From: Desmodus rotundus
Lineage: Eukaryota; Chordata; Mammalia; Chiroptera; Phyllostomidae
Assembly (NCBI RefSeq): GCF_022682495.2
Contig: NC_071388.1
Span: forward strand, 11,623,171 to 11,687,170
Direction: 5' to 3'
DNA: 64,000 nucleotides
The position numbers were made by a program, and so were the translations under genes. Each line of letters starts with the position of its first letter. Within the stretch, counting starts at the first letter, position 1. The notes beneath the pieces were generated by a model. The model saw only the letters and a list, made by a program, of their open reading frames with translations, had not been told where the DNA came from and searched no databases. This document shows positions 1 to 11,720 of the stretch, one piece after another.

Positions 1-39
1 TTCCTCATGTACGGATGATACAAACACTGTTGTTGTTTT

Positions 40-215
40 ACATTATCTAAGCTCCAGATGAATGATCTTTTCAGTTAATTTATTACATTAAGTTGTAAGC
101 ACTCTGAAGGAAAGAAAACAATATTTGTCTCTTCACTGTTACGGCTTCTCTGCCTAACACAACCCCTGGATGTATGATGGGCCCTCAAGAAACACGTATT
201 TGTTGGACAAATGAA
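40..215 (+). mobile_element. L2 LINE 3' end, fragment
   Basis: The order of words matches the L2 3' UTR: a block like 'gcactctgaagg', then 'tttgtctcttcactgtt', then 'gccctcaagaaacacgta' running into 'tttgttggacaaatgaat'. The copy is old and diverged, with no coding part. Family assignment is from memory of the L2 consensus. Confidence 0.5.
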
Positions 216-679
216 TATGTAAACAATTGTATGAGTGAAGAAACTGGGCAAACTACTTGAAGGCTTTTTTTTTTCTCTGAGTTCAAGACACTTGAGCAGT
301 TGACGGATGTGTTAGGTAACCGACCTCGTTGTGGTAGTCATGTTACCATGTAGAGAATCACGTTATACACCTTAACTTACACAAGGCTATGCGTCAGCCA
401 CAACACTAAACCTGGGAAACAGACACAATTGCAAAGAAATACATAAACATTTCACTATTGCCACTTTTAAAGACATTTTGGTAGAAATATATCATTTACA
501 TCAGATATTTCCAGCAGCCTATTCAATTTCAACCTGCATTTTTTTGAAATTTCATATTATTCATGCAGAATTTTAAAAATATTATCTGATATTGAGAAAA
601 TTGTATATTGATAGTTTCTTTTACTTCTCCATTTTCCAATTTATGGATATAGGCAGCTTCTTTATATTTCTACCCTCGT
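216..679. other. Unassigned AT-rich DNA
   Basis: I see no gene, RNA or recognisable repeat here beyond a short T-run near 267. The DNA is AT-rich, like most of the window. Confidence 0.5.
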
Positions 680-1192
680 ATCTGAAATGTGGCTTTATTG
701 TCATAACGGATTATATTCTTATTGTCATGATGGACCTGCAGTTCTTTTCCCCTCCTTGAGAGGAGGGTATTTTCCTTCCCCCTGAATCTGGGTGGACTCT
801 GTGACTGACTCTGACCAGTAGAACGCACTGAAATGACACCGTGTAACTTCCAAACTTAGGCCTTAATGGATTGAAATTGGCTTTGTCATCTCTGTTGCTG
901 TGTTCCTTCTTGGAAGCCAGCTGCCATGTGAGAAGGGCAGGTGAACACCATCTTGTGGGGAAAGGCCAGTCTTGGAAAATGGAGGGGAAGAACACAGGTA
1001 GGAGCTCATGGATGCTAGAAAAGTGAATTAACTTCTTGGACCTCTGAGTAGAGTGAAGGGAGAGAGCAAATGATATCAATCATTTCCTTCCCAAACTCCT
1101 GATCCACAAACATGTGAGCATATAAAGTGACTATTGTTTTAAGCCACTAAGTTTTGGGGTACTTTTTATACATGGCAGTATATGACAATATG
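680..1192 (+). mobile_element. Ancient solo-LTR fragment, ERVL-MaLR (MLT1-class) type
   Basis: The wording is that of a common mammalian MaLR-type LTR: 'gaggagggtattttcc', 'gaatctgggtggactctgtgac', 'ccatgtgagaag' and the 3' hallmark 'gttttaagccactaag' near 1137. The same family appears reverse-complemented at 34.14-34.54 kb. The 122-codon minus-strand frame across it (711-1079) is antisense to the LTR and not a gene. The exact subfamily is uncertain. Confidence 0.6.
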
Positions 1193-1212
1193 TACTTTCA
1201 TAATTAAGAATT

Positions 1213-1893
1213 CAAGGTCTGTCCAGAAGTTATCCAGCTATGTAATATGAAAAACATAGACATTTATTGAAGAAGACATAAAGTACAAGAAACACTGTAC
1301 ACAGAACAATGATGCCTCAGTCCCCTTCAAAGTAGACACCTTGGGACCTCACACAGTTCTCCCAATCACCATCAGCTGCCCTGTCGTATTTTCCTGAATC
1401 TCACTGATGGTCTGAAATCTCTTCCCTTTCAAAGGTGATTTTAGTTTTGGGAAAACCCTGAAGTTACGGGCACCAAATCTGAGCTGGAGGGGGCATTGAG
1501 TCATCTGGGTGATTTGATGTTTTGCAAAAAAACTCTGCAGGAGACGTGATGCATGAGCAGGTGCATTGTCGTGATGAAGCTGCCAATCACCAGTTGCCCA
1601 TAGCTGCATCCTCCTGAATCATCTGACTGGTTTCCACAGAGGAATGTTCAAGTTAACACAAAGTTTGATGCAGGTTCATGGCTCTACTCGCTCAGTCATT
1701 TTGAATGTGACGGCCACACAGTACACATGCTCACTCAACAGCGTCTACTGCCCCCACTGACTAGTATAGTGAAGTCATCACTGTTCACACATGTGCATTC
1801 TAGTCCACTCTCCTTGGCTGCCAGGTTACATCGATGTTGTGCAAACCATTCTCATTATATTATCAACAGCTGGACTCTTTCAGGATAGACCTT
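1213..1893 (-). mobile_element. Internally deleted mariner DNA transposon
   Basis: Decayed terminal inverted repeats are visible: 'ggtctgtccagaagttatcc' at 1216 and, at the far end, sequence whose complement reads 'ggtctatcctgaaagagtcc'. The transposase lies on the minus strand. Its start codon appears to be at 1697-1699, and the frame then breaks. About 680 bp remain where an autonomous mariner has about 1.3 kb. The 5' end and first codons are joined to the C-terminal third, which indicates internal deletion. The flanking TA dinucleotides have decayed. Confidence 0.85.
1349..1609 (-). pseudogene. Mariner transposase, C-terminal remnant
   Basis: This 86-codon open frame is the C-terminal third of a mariner DDE/D-type transposase, the nuclease that cuts and pastes the element at TA sites. 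Residues 12-19 read HHDNAPAH, the block holding the second catalytic aspartate (D14). Residues 53-68 read FPKLKSPLKGKRFQTI, a conserved downstream block. The third catalytic aspartate should sit in a P-C-D-F context just before FPKLK; here it is R-N-F (N49), so that acid is replaced. The first catalytic domain and the DNA-binding domain are missing because of the internal deletion. The copy cannot encode an active enzyme. The first ATG used here is internal to the ancestral gene. Confidence 0.85.
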
Positions 1894-3445
1894 CATATTA
1901 CTTTCCTAAATAGAAGAGTTTAAGTATGGTCATAATATATATTTGGAGGAAAATGAGGAATAATTCCATAGTACAATGTTTTTCAGTACGAGCCCTTGAG
2001 ATAGATGCTTTATTTCAATCTATACCTATAATGTTAACTTTTTACACTGATGATTAGAAATAGAACTGATTGAAGTTTACCATGTCATTATAATACTTAA
2101 CACTCAAAACTTCAACTTTAGAAAAAAAATGACTCAAAGTAAGATGTTTACTAGAGTTTATGATATAAACATTTTTAACTAGAATATAGTTATATCAGAT
2201 TTTAATTGGTTACACTCTCTTTACTGTAAAGAAGTACCCAAAGTCCCTGGGTTTTTGGAAAGGTGTAATTAAATAATTAATTAAGTAATGGGCAGAAATT
2301 CTTTGCTGTCAGATAACTGCAAAATGTTTTTCATTATTTGCCTCTATGACTTTCTATAAAATAATTCAACATCTATTGACTTAGCAATTACTATAATATA
2401 GATAGGTTAGAATAACACTATAAAAATGTTATAGCTCACCATGCTTTCTTTTCTTCTGCATAAGTTAGGATTTAAATTTGAGAGTGAGCAGGAACCCAGA
2501 AAGAATGAATTAAACATGATATAACTTAATTGTTGTCTCATAAAATTCCAAGCAACTTTCTGACAGCTCCATTCTACAAAGTCAAAAGGAGCCCGTGTTC
2601 CCTCTATCTGGTGGTACTTTATTAGTCCCTAGGATACTGTACTAATCTTCAGGATTCATTCTATACAGTGGAGGAGAAAATGTTGAAAGGGAGGGGATAC
2701 TCTTTCCTCCAATGACACGACCTGGAAGGTGATCCTGTGACTTCTGCCCAGATCCCAGTGCGTCTCAGTCATATGGCCACACCTAGATAGAGGGGGCTTG
2801 AGATGTATTCTTTCTTCCGAATATCTATTTCTCAGGCTAACCCCTTCACTGCCGTGGGAAAAGGAGAGTATGGATATTTAGATACAGTTAGTGTCTGTCA
2901 CCTTTTTCATCACTTACTCAATCCCTATGACACCCTAGTAAAGGTGCCTTCATGGTCCTAGCCAAAATGCTGAGTCTAAATATTAATGAAACACTATTGT
3001 CTGGTGAACACCCCTCTATTTCGTGGCCTCCTTCTGACTTTTGCCTTCTCAACTTTCTCCGCTGACCCACATACTACAACGATGTGGCTCATTAATTGGA
3101 CCTGGATAATGTTCAAGCTCCACCTTCTTGCTCCCATTCTCAGATAAATTAAATGAAACAGATTTAAAAAACTTATCATTTAACTGCTAAAGAATGCTTT
3201 ACTTTGTTAGGTGATATTAGGTAGAAACAGTTTACTCTCTTTAAAAAAGAAATAAGCCTCTTTAAAGTTAAGTCATCAAGATAATGATGAGAACTCAGAC
3301 ACTGTATCACCCAAGTGATAGAGAGTTTTCATTATGAACAATCTTTGGCTTTCTTCAATGATACCATATAATGGATATGTACAGCGAGTCCTGGTCAGTA
3401 ACCCTTCCCAATGTCATCAGGAACAATTCACTCTCATTTTGGACT
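1894..3445. other. Unassigned AT-rich DNA with a possible LTR-like scrap
   Basis: No gene is seen. Around 2735-2830 the text 'tcatatggccacacctag' followed by a purine-rich 'gagggggcttgag' resembles an old LTR-like repeat that also appears near 63.8 kb. That link is weak. A short AT microsatellite-like run lies near 2265-2285. Confidence 0.45.
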
Positions 3446-3535
3446 ATTCTATCACCTATCCTCTATTTATCTATCATCTACCTATTATCTATCTATGTAT
3501 CCATCCATCTATTATCCATCCATTCATCCACCCTT
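3446..3535. repeat. Imperfect (TCTA/TCCA)n tetranucleotide tract
   Basis: The tract is made of interspersed TCTA, TCCA and TTCA units. It belongs to the same class as the tracts at 12.6 and 16.6 kb. Confidence 0.85.
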
Positions 3536-3599
3536 ATTGCATTTTGAACCTAAACATGTTGACCATCAGCATAAATAAAACATATAGACAGAAACCTTA

Positions 3600-4258
3600 A
3601 TCTTATTACATAATACTCAAATTGTCCAAGATAAAGTCCAGAATTACTCAACATACCAAAAACTACAAAAATCTCAAATGAGAAAGGATAATAAATAGAA
3701 TTTAACACCATGGTGATACAAATGTTAGAATTGGACAAAGTTTTAAAGAAGACATCATAAAAATATTTCAAATAGTAATTATATATACAGTTTAAAAATA
3801 AAAACAGACCTCAGTAAAAAAATAGAAGTTATATAAACTCAAATGAAAATTGTCTATATAATCAAAATAAAAATCTAATAAGATGGGCTAAATACACAAG
3901 TGAAAATGACAGAGGAAAGACTCAGTAAGATTAAAGATAGATTAATAGAAATTATTAGTATGAGCAACACAGAAAGAAAAACAATACAGCAACAAAAATA
4001 AACTGAACCTCAGGGATTTCTGGGACAATAAGGGAACCTAACATCTGAATCATTGGAGTCCCAGAATGACAGGAAAAGAATGCAAAACTGAAAAATTATT
4101 TGAGGAATAATGACTGACAACATTCCAAATTTGGTGAAAAACAAATCTACCCATAAAGAAACCAAATTAAATCCAAACAAAATAAACTTAAAGAATTCCA
4201 TGCCCAGACATAACACAGACAAACCTATGAAAATCAAAACGGAAATTTTATTAATCAT
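3600..4258 (+). mobile_element. Old L1 (L1M type) 5'/ORF1 region remnant
   Basis: The sequence follows the ORF1-side part of older mammalian L1s: 'tccagaattactcaacat' near 3640, then 'attggagtcccagaatga' near 4052 and 'aaatttggtgaaaaacaaa' near 4126. Many frameshifts and stops remove any coding capacity. The minus-strand frame at 4010-4258 is antisense to this remnant. HAL1 (an ORF1-only relative) is an alternative assignment. Confidence 0.7.
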
Positions 4259-5540
4259 TATTTTTATTTGGCCAGAGTAAGGCTATAACAGGCTACCAAA
4301 TATTATTTAGTATGCTAGGATCCCAGTAGAAAGACACAACCCAAAACAGCCTACACAACACATAGCAACTAAAAAAGCTATATTTTGGGTCTTGTTGGTT
4401 GATACTCAACCCAGCTGAACAGGGCAACTAATGCACAAAAGATAATTCTTTTATTTTTGAAGTCAGTTTGATATCATTACAATTGTCTGTATTTGCTCTT
4501 ATTTTCTAAGAAATATTACCTTGATGTGTCATACTTTGGTTTTACTTATTCTTATTAATCTTACTTTTTCAAATGTTCAAATATTTTTCTTTAATTTTTG
4601 AAACTCCTCCAACACTCTCTATCCAATTAATTCACATATTTAATGCTGGAGCTGTTGTCCTACTTTTATAATAATAGGTAATTTCATAAAAACTATGTTC
4701 TTTCTCTCCTTCCTACTCCTCTTTTTCTTTATCTTTATCTGCTTTTTCTTCCTACTTTGGAGGAGCAAATGTCTCCTTTCCAATGGTCTCTTTTTAAGTG
4801 ACACATATATGCCGTTACCGTACAAGTGCACGGCTATTTTGGCTCACTGCTTAAAAGGGCTTTCCACCTTCACAATGTCTTCCTCTGACCCCAATCTATA
4901 AATGTTGTCAAGTATTAAGATGAAAATTGTCTTCTTTGGGTCTAATTATTTCTTGACAATGTAAGAATAATTTCCTCCACTTTGGGTAGAATTTGTTCTT
5001 ACATTCTTCAAATCCAGCTTCTATGTTTACCACTTTAAAGTTTGCCTTACCAATTTCCAATCCAATTGTCTTCATTCATTCTTCATCTTGCCAAAATATC
5101 TAACTTTCTGAAATTCTTTTCCATTCTCCTTTCCAAGATTGCTCCTAGCAGGTAAAAAAAATCTACTCGTCTTTCACATAGTAGTGTTAGTGCTTTTCTT
5201 CTGTGAAAACATCTGACACCTTCCGCCTCTCAGAGTTAATGTCTACTCTCACTTACTGCTTGCTCATGCACTATCATGTTTCATTCATAATTGTTTACCC
5301 TTTAGAAAAACATCAGTAGTAGAGCAAAGAAACTGAGACAAGTCTTTAGACAATAATAAATGGTCAGATGTGATGTATTTGAATTTCTGGGTGTGACAAG
5401 GTGAGTCAAGGAAATGCAGATGAGTGGCCGATTACTACTGAGCTAAGGTCCTGGAAAGGCACGCACAAAGCTTCTGAGCTCTGATCCTATTTGCAGTTCT
5501 CCATATTGACAATACCATCCTCCCCCCCTTTTTTTTACTT
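4259..5540. other. Unassigned T-rich DNA
   Basis: No gene or clear repeat is seen. The strand is T/C-rich, with a pyrimidine run at about 4696-4760. That run yields short mirror-image open frames on both strands (4640-4901), which I treat as compositional. Confidence 0.5.
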
Positions 5541-5649
5541 TTCAGCAGAAAACTTTCTTCTTTTTTTTTTTATTATTGTTCAAGTATGGTTGTCTCCATT
5601 CCCCTCCCACTGCCCCAACCCTACCCATCCCCATTCAGCAGAGAATTTT
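5541..5649 (-). mobile_element. Very short 5'-truncated bat L1 3' end with target-site duplication
   Basis: A poly-T start, then 'ttgttcaagtatggttgtct' and a C-rich tail, is the antisense of the bat L1 3' terminus. It is bounded by an imperfect direct repeat: 'ttcagcagaaaacttt' at 5541-5556 and 'ttcagcagagaatttt' at 5634-5649 (14 of 16 match). This is a typical extreme 5' truncation by target-primed reverse transcription, leaving only about 77 bp. Confidence 0.75.
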
Positions 5650-6976
5650 TGGTAGAGGCAAGGGTGAGCTGAATAGTTATTTGATCAAATGTTAAATAAT
5701 CAACTTCTAGGATACTTGATATTTGTAGTAAATTTACTATTCATTTCATTCTGATGCTTATTTCTATTTATTAGATTTTGATACAATTTTTAATAACACT
5801 GAGCCGAATTACCTAACATATTTACCTCTACCATACATAGGCATGTAGGTCCTGAGATAGCTGGAATCAATTTTAATAGCCTCCAGAACTTTGCATATTC
5901 ATGGCCGCCATTAAGTGAAACTAACTTGATGAGAACAGTGTAATGTCAGGATTGACTGTGAGTTTCCTGAAGCTTCATCTGTAGGAATTTTGAATGGTGA
6001 AGGTTACTTCCTTATGCGCTATTTTTCTAGGAATGGGTGGCTAAGTGAAGGAACAAATGTCCATGTCCTTTATTGTTACACTTATAATACTAAACAGCAG
6101 CATATAAAATATGGCTTAGGGAAAATTTCAGGTATGTCATTAGTTTAGCACCAGCTTTGTTGAATGATAATCAACATTTATTTTATTTTTTTATGCTTAA
6201 TATGTTTTAGAGCATATTTTCTTTACACCAGATTGAAAGTATCTTTCCACACCTATACCACAAATTTGATTATTCACCTAATTGGGGGAAGGGGTGAGAT
6301 TATAGCAGTAATTTGCTCTCTTCCATTGCATGAGTAAATCTGTTGATGTTAAGGAAGACACGCTAACATGGTCTTTTGGGCAAGAGGAAGCTTTTATCAA
6401 ATTACATGCAATTGGATTTTATGAAGGTTTAAATCAGCCTTGACTTCCACATACCTGGGGAACAGTCCATGCACGTTCTGAATCACTGAAGATGGCTGGG
6501 AAGCAAGACAAAAGTTTATCGTGGCAAAATTAGCAAAATAACACCATAAGATGATTTCAGATGATGTCAGTATAAAGGTATTAAGTTCAAGTTACTCTCA
6601 TTGTAGCAATATACTTTGAGAGAGGGAAGAAAGGGGATTTCCTTAGGAGACTCTGAGCTGAGCTATCAGAAGCTAAAATGAATACATGTTTAGAGATGTC
6701 ATAAAATATGTCATGGCTTCTGTAACAGGATAAATAGTAGCATTTTTCTGTACCGGTGACTGATAACACAGTTGACTTGAGTTTAAATCTTAGAACGTTC
6801 CATCTGCATTTTATATGGCCAAGATTACTGTATCCAGCAAAGCTTTCATTTAGAATGGAAGGGCAGATGAAGTGCTTCCCAGACAAAGTAAAGCTAAAGG
6901 AGTTCATCATCACCAAGACCTTATTACACGAAATGTTGAAGGGATTTATTTAAGAAAAAGAAGAAGATAAAAAACT
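5650..6976. other. Unassigned AT-rich DNA
   Basis: No gene, RNA or confidently named repeat is seen. The 109-codon minus-strand frame at 6587-6916 has no recognisable domain and overlaps another open frame. I judge it to be chance. Confidence 0.5.
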
Positions 6977-7377
6977 GTGAATATTAAAATGACAACAAAC
7001 AACTATCAACAACTGAATCTAAAAAATAAAAATAAAAACAAAAACAAACTAAGCAAACAACCAGAACAGGAACAGACTCATAGGTATGGGAATCGTTTGG
7101 AGGGTGATCAGCTGGGAGGGAGAATGGAGAAAGAGGAGGAATGGGGAGAAAGGGGGAAATGTGTAGGGAACAAGAAGCATAATGAGGAGGAACAAAATAG
7201 ACAGGGTGAGGTTAAGAATAGTAGAGGAAAGAGAGAAGCCAAAGAACTTATATGCCCTACTCATGGACATGAACTAAGGGGGAGGGGATTACTGGCGGGA
7301 AGAAGGGCAGAGAGGGGCAAAGGGAAAAATTGGGACAACTGTAACAACAAAATCAATAAAATATACTTAAAAAAGAA
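6977..7377 (+). mobile_element. 5'-truncated bat L1, 3' UTR only
   Basis: The text matches the purine-rich bat L1 3' UTR in sense: 'aactatcaacaactgaat', 'ccagaacaggaacagactca', a long G/A-rich block, then 'gggacaactgtaacaac' and the end 'aataaaatatacttaaaaaa'. The same UTR appears at 15.2 kb (antisense) and at the end of the 17.1-18.3 kb element. The 139-codon plus frame across it and the minus frame at 7049-7270 are compositional frames in UTR. Confidence 0.85.
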
Positions 7378-7569
7378 TTCTAAGATTCTATTTTAACTAT
7401 ATCTCACAAGTCACTGAAATGAAAGCAAAATCCAGGAGAATGTTTTTTCACCAGAATAGTTCCTATTCTGCTTGATTTGATAGGCCTCAATTGCTATTAA
7501 AATGTCACCCTCAGTCTACAGGTAAAGTATCTTAAGCATATAACATTACGGCAAATGCTCCTGAAAATA

Positions 7570-8185
7570 TATCAAGAGTTAGTAATTCCACGTGCTGTCT
7601 AGGATGTGGAGCAACTGGAACTTTCATATATTGCTCAGGGAGAATAAAGTACTGTAATTACTTTTGAAAGATTTATCCATTTCACAAGTGAAACATACAT
7701 TTACCCTGTGACCATGCATTTCACTCCTGTGTGTTTACCCAAGAGAAATGCTAATATTTGTCCTCAAAGGTCTTGTACCAGAACGCGCATAGCAGCATTA
7801 TGCAACATAGCCCAGCTGGAAATAATCCCAGTGTTGATCAACGGGAGAGTTGATAGACAGATTGCAGAGTAATGCCCCGTATTGAAAAGGAGGAACTGCT
7901 GATGCATACAGCAGCAAAGATGATTCTTAACAAGTGTTGGGCTGATAAGGAGAAGGCGTTCACAAAAGAGGCAACAGTGAATTCCATCTATGTGACTTTC
8001 TAAGTTGGTCAGTGGCTTCCTGGTGCTGTGGGTGACAGTGTAGAGATTGAATGCTAAATTTTGTTGTATAGTAGCTGTAATTGTGTATACATTTGTTGAA
8101 ATACATCAGCTATACAACTATACAGCCCATTTTGTTGTATATAAACTATATATAATATTTTGAATGTAAATTGACTTACTGTATT
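7570..8185 (+). mobile_element. Old L1M remnant: ORF2 C-terminus and 3' UTR
   Basis: The block follows L1 ORF2 just before its stop: 'aggatgtggagcaactggaa', 'tttcactcctgtgtgttta', 'catagcagcattatgcaa' and 'gatcaacgggagagttgat'. It continues into a 3' UTR with 'ggtgctgtgggtgacagtg' and 'gtgtatacatttgttgaaat'. It is heavily diverged and frame-broken. Confidence 0.75.
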
Positions 8186-8232
8186 AGCGTGTTAAAACTA
8201 AAACACACCAATAAGTTAAAGAAATCCTTTAT

Positions 8233-8324
8233 GAACATTTCTTTTTTTATTGTATTTTTCCCATGGCCATTTGTCCCCCTTATCACCCCACTACCCCTAC
8301 AATCACCACACCGTTGAGCATTTC
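8233..8324 (-). mobile_element. Short bat L1 3' end, antisense
   Basis: A T-run, then a C-rich stretch with 'ccccttatcaccccacta' and 'caatcaccacaccgttga', is the antisense of a bat L1 3' terminus. A possible short target duplication flanks it (gaacatttc at 8233, gagcatttc at 8316). Confidence 0.6.
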
Positions 8325-8325
8325 A

Positions 8326-8879
8326 ATAGTGGTTCAAAAGTTGACAGAATTTTAATGATCATTTTGATTAAAAATCAAAACAAAAGGAAAACTGTATAAA
8401 GGTAACACTAGAAAGGTATTTTTTTTAATATGGCTAAGAATAACTGCATGAAATCAATAGCCATATTTAATTATGAAATATAAAGGCTTCGTAACTGAAA
8501 TTAGTTAAAAAGGAAAGAAGAAGGAATTCTGTCACTGAGAAGGTAAATTATCTTAGTATTGGAAAAGAAATCATTATTTGAAGACATTCTGATTAATCCT
8601 AGGGAGCTCATGTTAATGAACTAAAAGAAACAGGATAATGCAAAGGGGTCAGTTAGGACAGAGAATGCTGATGCGCCCTGTGTAAAGGGTAATTCTGAAG
8701 AAAACATCTCCATACAAATCGAACACATAAAAGGAGTAAATCTCTACAGGACACACCATATATAAGACCTGTACAACAAATTATAAGAATTATGGATATA
8801 TATATATGTATTATTTTGAATACATTGAAAATTTTTATTTAAGCAATTTATTGAAAGTCTAAATATTGTATCCCATTTT
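8326..8879. other. Unassigned AT-rich DNA
   Basis: No gene or named repeat is seen. A short TA dinucleotide run lies near 8795-8807. Confidence 0.5.
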
Positions 8880-9152
8880 TCCTAGATTAATTGACACCTT
8901 AGGGCAGGCAGGCAGCAGGAAGTATGAGGACTTCAGTGTGACAGCAACAAGAAACAGATTCTGCCAAAAAGAGAAATGAGCTTGGAAAAGGATCTCTAGG
9001 GCCGGATGAGAATGCACCCTGCGGTCACCTTGACTTCAGCCTGAACAGACAGCCCAGCCACAGTGGGCTGGACTTCTGACCTTCAGAACCACGAGCTGCT
9101 AAGTTGGTGGTGATAAATTACACAGCAATAGAAAACTATTGTGACATTTAAA
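8880..9152 (+). mobile_element. MaLR-type LTR 3' fragment
   Basis: The wording 'aatgagcttggaaaaggat', 'ttgacttcagcctgaaca' and the 3' end 'cacagcaatagaaaacta' is typical of MLT1-class LTRs. No coding content is present. Confidence 0.6.
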
Positions 9153-9387
9153 TATTCCCAGACAGAGTCCTGATGGAACATTTTCAATTTTAACATGCTA
9201 AGTCTAGTTATTTGGAAGAATGAACATTTTTCAAGTTATGAACACATAAGTAAAAATTTGAACAAAAATAAGTGACCCTCCCCAAAACATAGACATAATT
9301 AAATGTGTTTTATTGTCTCCATAATTTATAAGTGTATTGTGAAAGAGATTAGAAAGCCCAAGGAAAACTCCTACTTTTCTAATTTTT

Positions 9388-9452
9388 TTTTAACTTTATT
9401 TTTATTGTTAACACTATTACAGATGTCTCCATATTTTCCCCCTCTTTGCAAA
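9388..9452 (-). mobile_element. Short L1 3' end, antisense
   Basis: A T-run followed by 'tttattgttaacactattac' and 'agatgtctccat' is the antisense L1 3' terminus. The same words occur at 57.06 kb. Confidence 0.65.
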
Positions 9453-9699
9453 AATCATCAAAATCAACGAGACAGGCATTCATCACTCAAAAAAAGTGTT
9501 TGAATATTAATTAATTAATTAGGTCCTAATAATACAAAGATAAATCAGTTTGCTTAAATATTTAAAACCCAAATAATTAAACCCCAATAATCTAAGAGAA
9601 AGTAAGCTTAGAAATGGCAATGACCTTCTACATATAAAATAATGCAAGAAAATAACTTTCTACATGACAAAAACATAAAATTAAAAAGACTAAAAGATA

Positions 9700-9990
9700 T
9701 AAAATATCTGCAAGGAATGTATCTTTAGTATAAAAAGAACTTTAGAGATTCATTGGTAGTTACAAAGTGGTCATGGGGATGTCAAGTACAGCATAGGAAA
9801 CGTAGTCAGTAACACTGTATTAAGTACTCATGGTGTTAGTTGGGTACTGGAAGCATCGGGGGAAGACTGTAAACTCTACGATTGTCTAACCACTATGCTA
9901 TACACCTGAAACTAATACAAAATAATTTTGAGTGTAAACTGTACTTGACAATTATTTTTAAAAAATCATTGAGATCAATGGGGAAAAATG
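9700..9990 (+). mobile_element. L1 3' UTR remnant
   Basis: The text 'gttagttgggtactggaagc', 'gattgtctaaccactatgct' and 'cacctgaaactaatacaaaa' is an L1-type 3' UTR end. It recurs reverse-complemented at 18.8 kb, which supports it as an interspersed repeat from the window alone. Confidence 0.65.
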
Positions 9991-10129
9991 TTGATGGACA
10001 GAATACGTTCCTCAGAGCAGTAGTAATGGAGATACTTAGAAGTACATTAGTAATAAAATAAGCTGAATAAAGCATACTAGTTTCCATTTATAAAATTGAA
10101 AAACATAATTTAAAAAGTAGTAATGCTGA

Positions 10130-10540
10130 AATAGATACACTGTATGCAACTTGACTCGAGTGTTAAAATATTCATATCCTTTGAAGAAAAAATCTAACTT
10201 CTGGGAAACCTATCATAAGAAAATAATCAGAAATGTACTTACACTAATAAGATACTGGAAAGAATCTGAATATTTCACAGCAGGGAAACTGGACTAATAA
10301 GTTATGGTATAACTACATGGCAGAATATTGTGTCTACTTTATGATATTTCAGAAAAAATTAATTGCATGGGAAAATGCCCATAGTTTTTTAAATGGTAAA
10401 GTTAGATGTAAAACCCTATACTTATTAGGCAATTATATCCAAACAAAAATAACTGGAAGACAAAGCCCATATATGAATAATTACTTCAGAATTTGAAGAC
10501 TAAAGGACTTTTATTTTCAAAATTTTCTTCTCTAGTGGTT
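10130..10540 (+). mobile_element. Old L1M/HAL1-like ORF2 C-terminal remnant
   Basis: The string 'gggaaactggactaataagt', then 'tatggtataactacatggca' and an 'agaatattgtgtc' block, follows the L1 ORF2 region that encodes the last residues. It is weak and diverged. Confidence 0.45.
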
Positions 10541-10639
10541 TCTTTCTTTCATAAGTTTTGTGTGGAAAACCCTTATTAACTTTTTAATCCATAACAGATC
10601 TACATACACTACTATGTCAGCTGTTGCTGTATCCTTGCT

Positions 10640-10775
10640 ACTAAGATTGAGAGGTGGTTCATCGGCATGGGCATCACCTGGATATTTGTTAGACATTCAA
10701 GCCTCCTGCGGGGAAAATGCTTTTCAACATCACATGGTCTTCCGGGATCATGTGATCACACTGAGATTCAAAGAG
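10640..10775. mobile_element. Possible hAT-Charlie MITE (MER20/MER5-like)
   Basis: The words 'gggcatcacctggatatttg' and 'ttagacattcaagcctcctg' resemble the antisense MER20/MER5 phrase 'catcacctgg...gttagaaatgcaaa'. The match is partial. Confidence 0.4.
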
Positions 10776-11559
10776 GCTACTTTTCCCCCTTGTTTCCTCA
10801 TATTGCACATTGTTCCTTGGTTCCTGCCATGTGTTTTACTTTAATATCTTTGTGCTTTAATTATTCCCGTGTTTGAGCAGAACAAAACTTTTTTTAAAGA
10901 AAAAACATATTGCTGTTTTGGCCATGGCTTTCAGACAACAGTGGTCTTTTTATAAGTTTATTTTTTAAAATAACAATGTTAATAATATTATTAGTGGGCC
11001 TAATAGTTTAAAAACTAATTTTGTTTTGAATGGATATATAAAATACTGTCTTCATAGGCTCACATAAAGTTCACTTAGCAAGGAATGAAATGAAATGTCA
11101 GTGTCTAAAACTTCATTTTCTGAAATGGAAAACTTTATAATTTAAAAAGTTGAAAGACTCCATTAATTATCCATTACTAAGGATCCATAATATTAAACTG
11201 TGTGTTAAAATTAATGTCTTCAATTATCCACTAGTGTACTGTGTCCCTGGTTTTTACAGAGATATTAAAATGAATTAATCTAATGGCGTTGACCATAATG
11301 TTATGCAATCTAGCATAAATACAGTTTCTCAAAATAAATATCTTCCCACTAGAAAAAAGTCCACATAAATGAGGTTGTTATTTTCTTTTATAAAACTCTG
11401 AGCATTGTTGAAAATAATAAATGTGGTGTATTAGAATGCACTTTATAGTTTTTTTTAAACTCAGAGCTAATTCAGTACTAAAAACCAGTAACTTACTCAT
11501 TTAAGATGTCTTATGCACACACCGTTCTTCACCTACACGACTTTGACCTTTGTGGTTAC
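10776..11559. other. Unassigned AT-rich DNA
   Basis: I see no gene or clear repeat in this stretch. Confidence 0.5.
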
Positions 11560-11720
11560 ACTTAAGGAGATTCCTGGTGTGTAGAATGGGAAGAACTGTA
11601 CTTGGCATGGTGGGTTGTAAGAATTCAATGAAGTCACACATGTTCCTCACAAGCTCATGACTGTCAAAACCACGGTGGCATTCTGTGACTAGCAGCTACT
11701 ATTACTAAACATGTTTTATA
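11560..11720 (+). mobile_element. Possible MIR SINE fragment
   Basis: The order 'gtgtagaatgggaagaact', 'gtaagaattcaatgaagtca' and 'gcagctactattacta' resembles the 3' half of MIR. The match is weak. Confidence 0.35.

Noticed and set aside
711..1079. 122-codon minus-strand frame
   Set aside because: It is antisense to a MaLR-type LTR and has no protein features of its own.
3446..3535. CRISPR-like regular repeat spacing
   Set aside because: The units are 4 bp and continuous, with no unique spacers. The DNA is plainly mammalian.
6977..7396. 139-codon plus-strand frame rich in Lys, Glu and Gly
   Set aside because: It coincides with the purine-rich bat L1 3' UTR, which opens long charged frames by composition.
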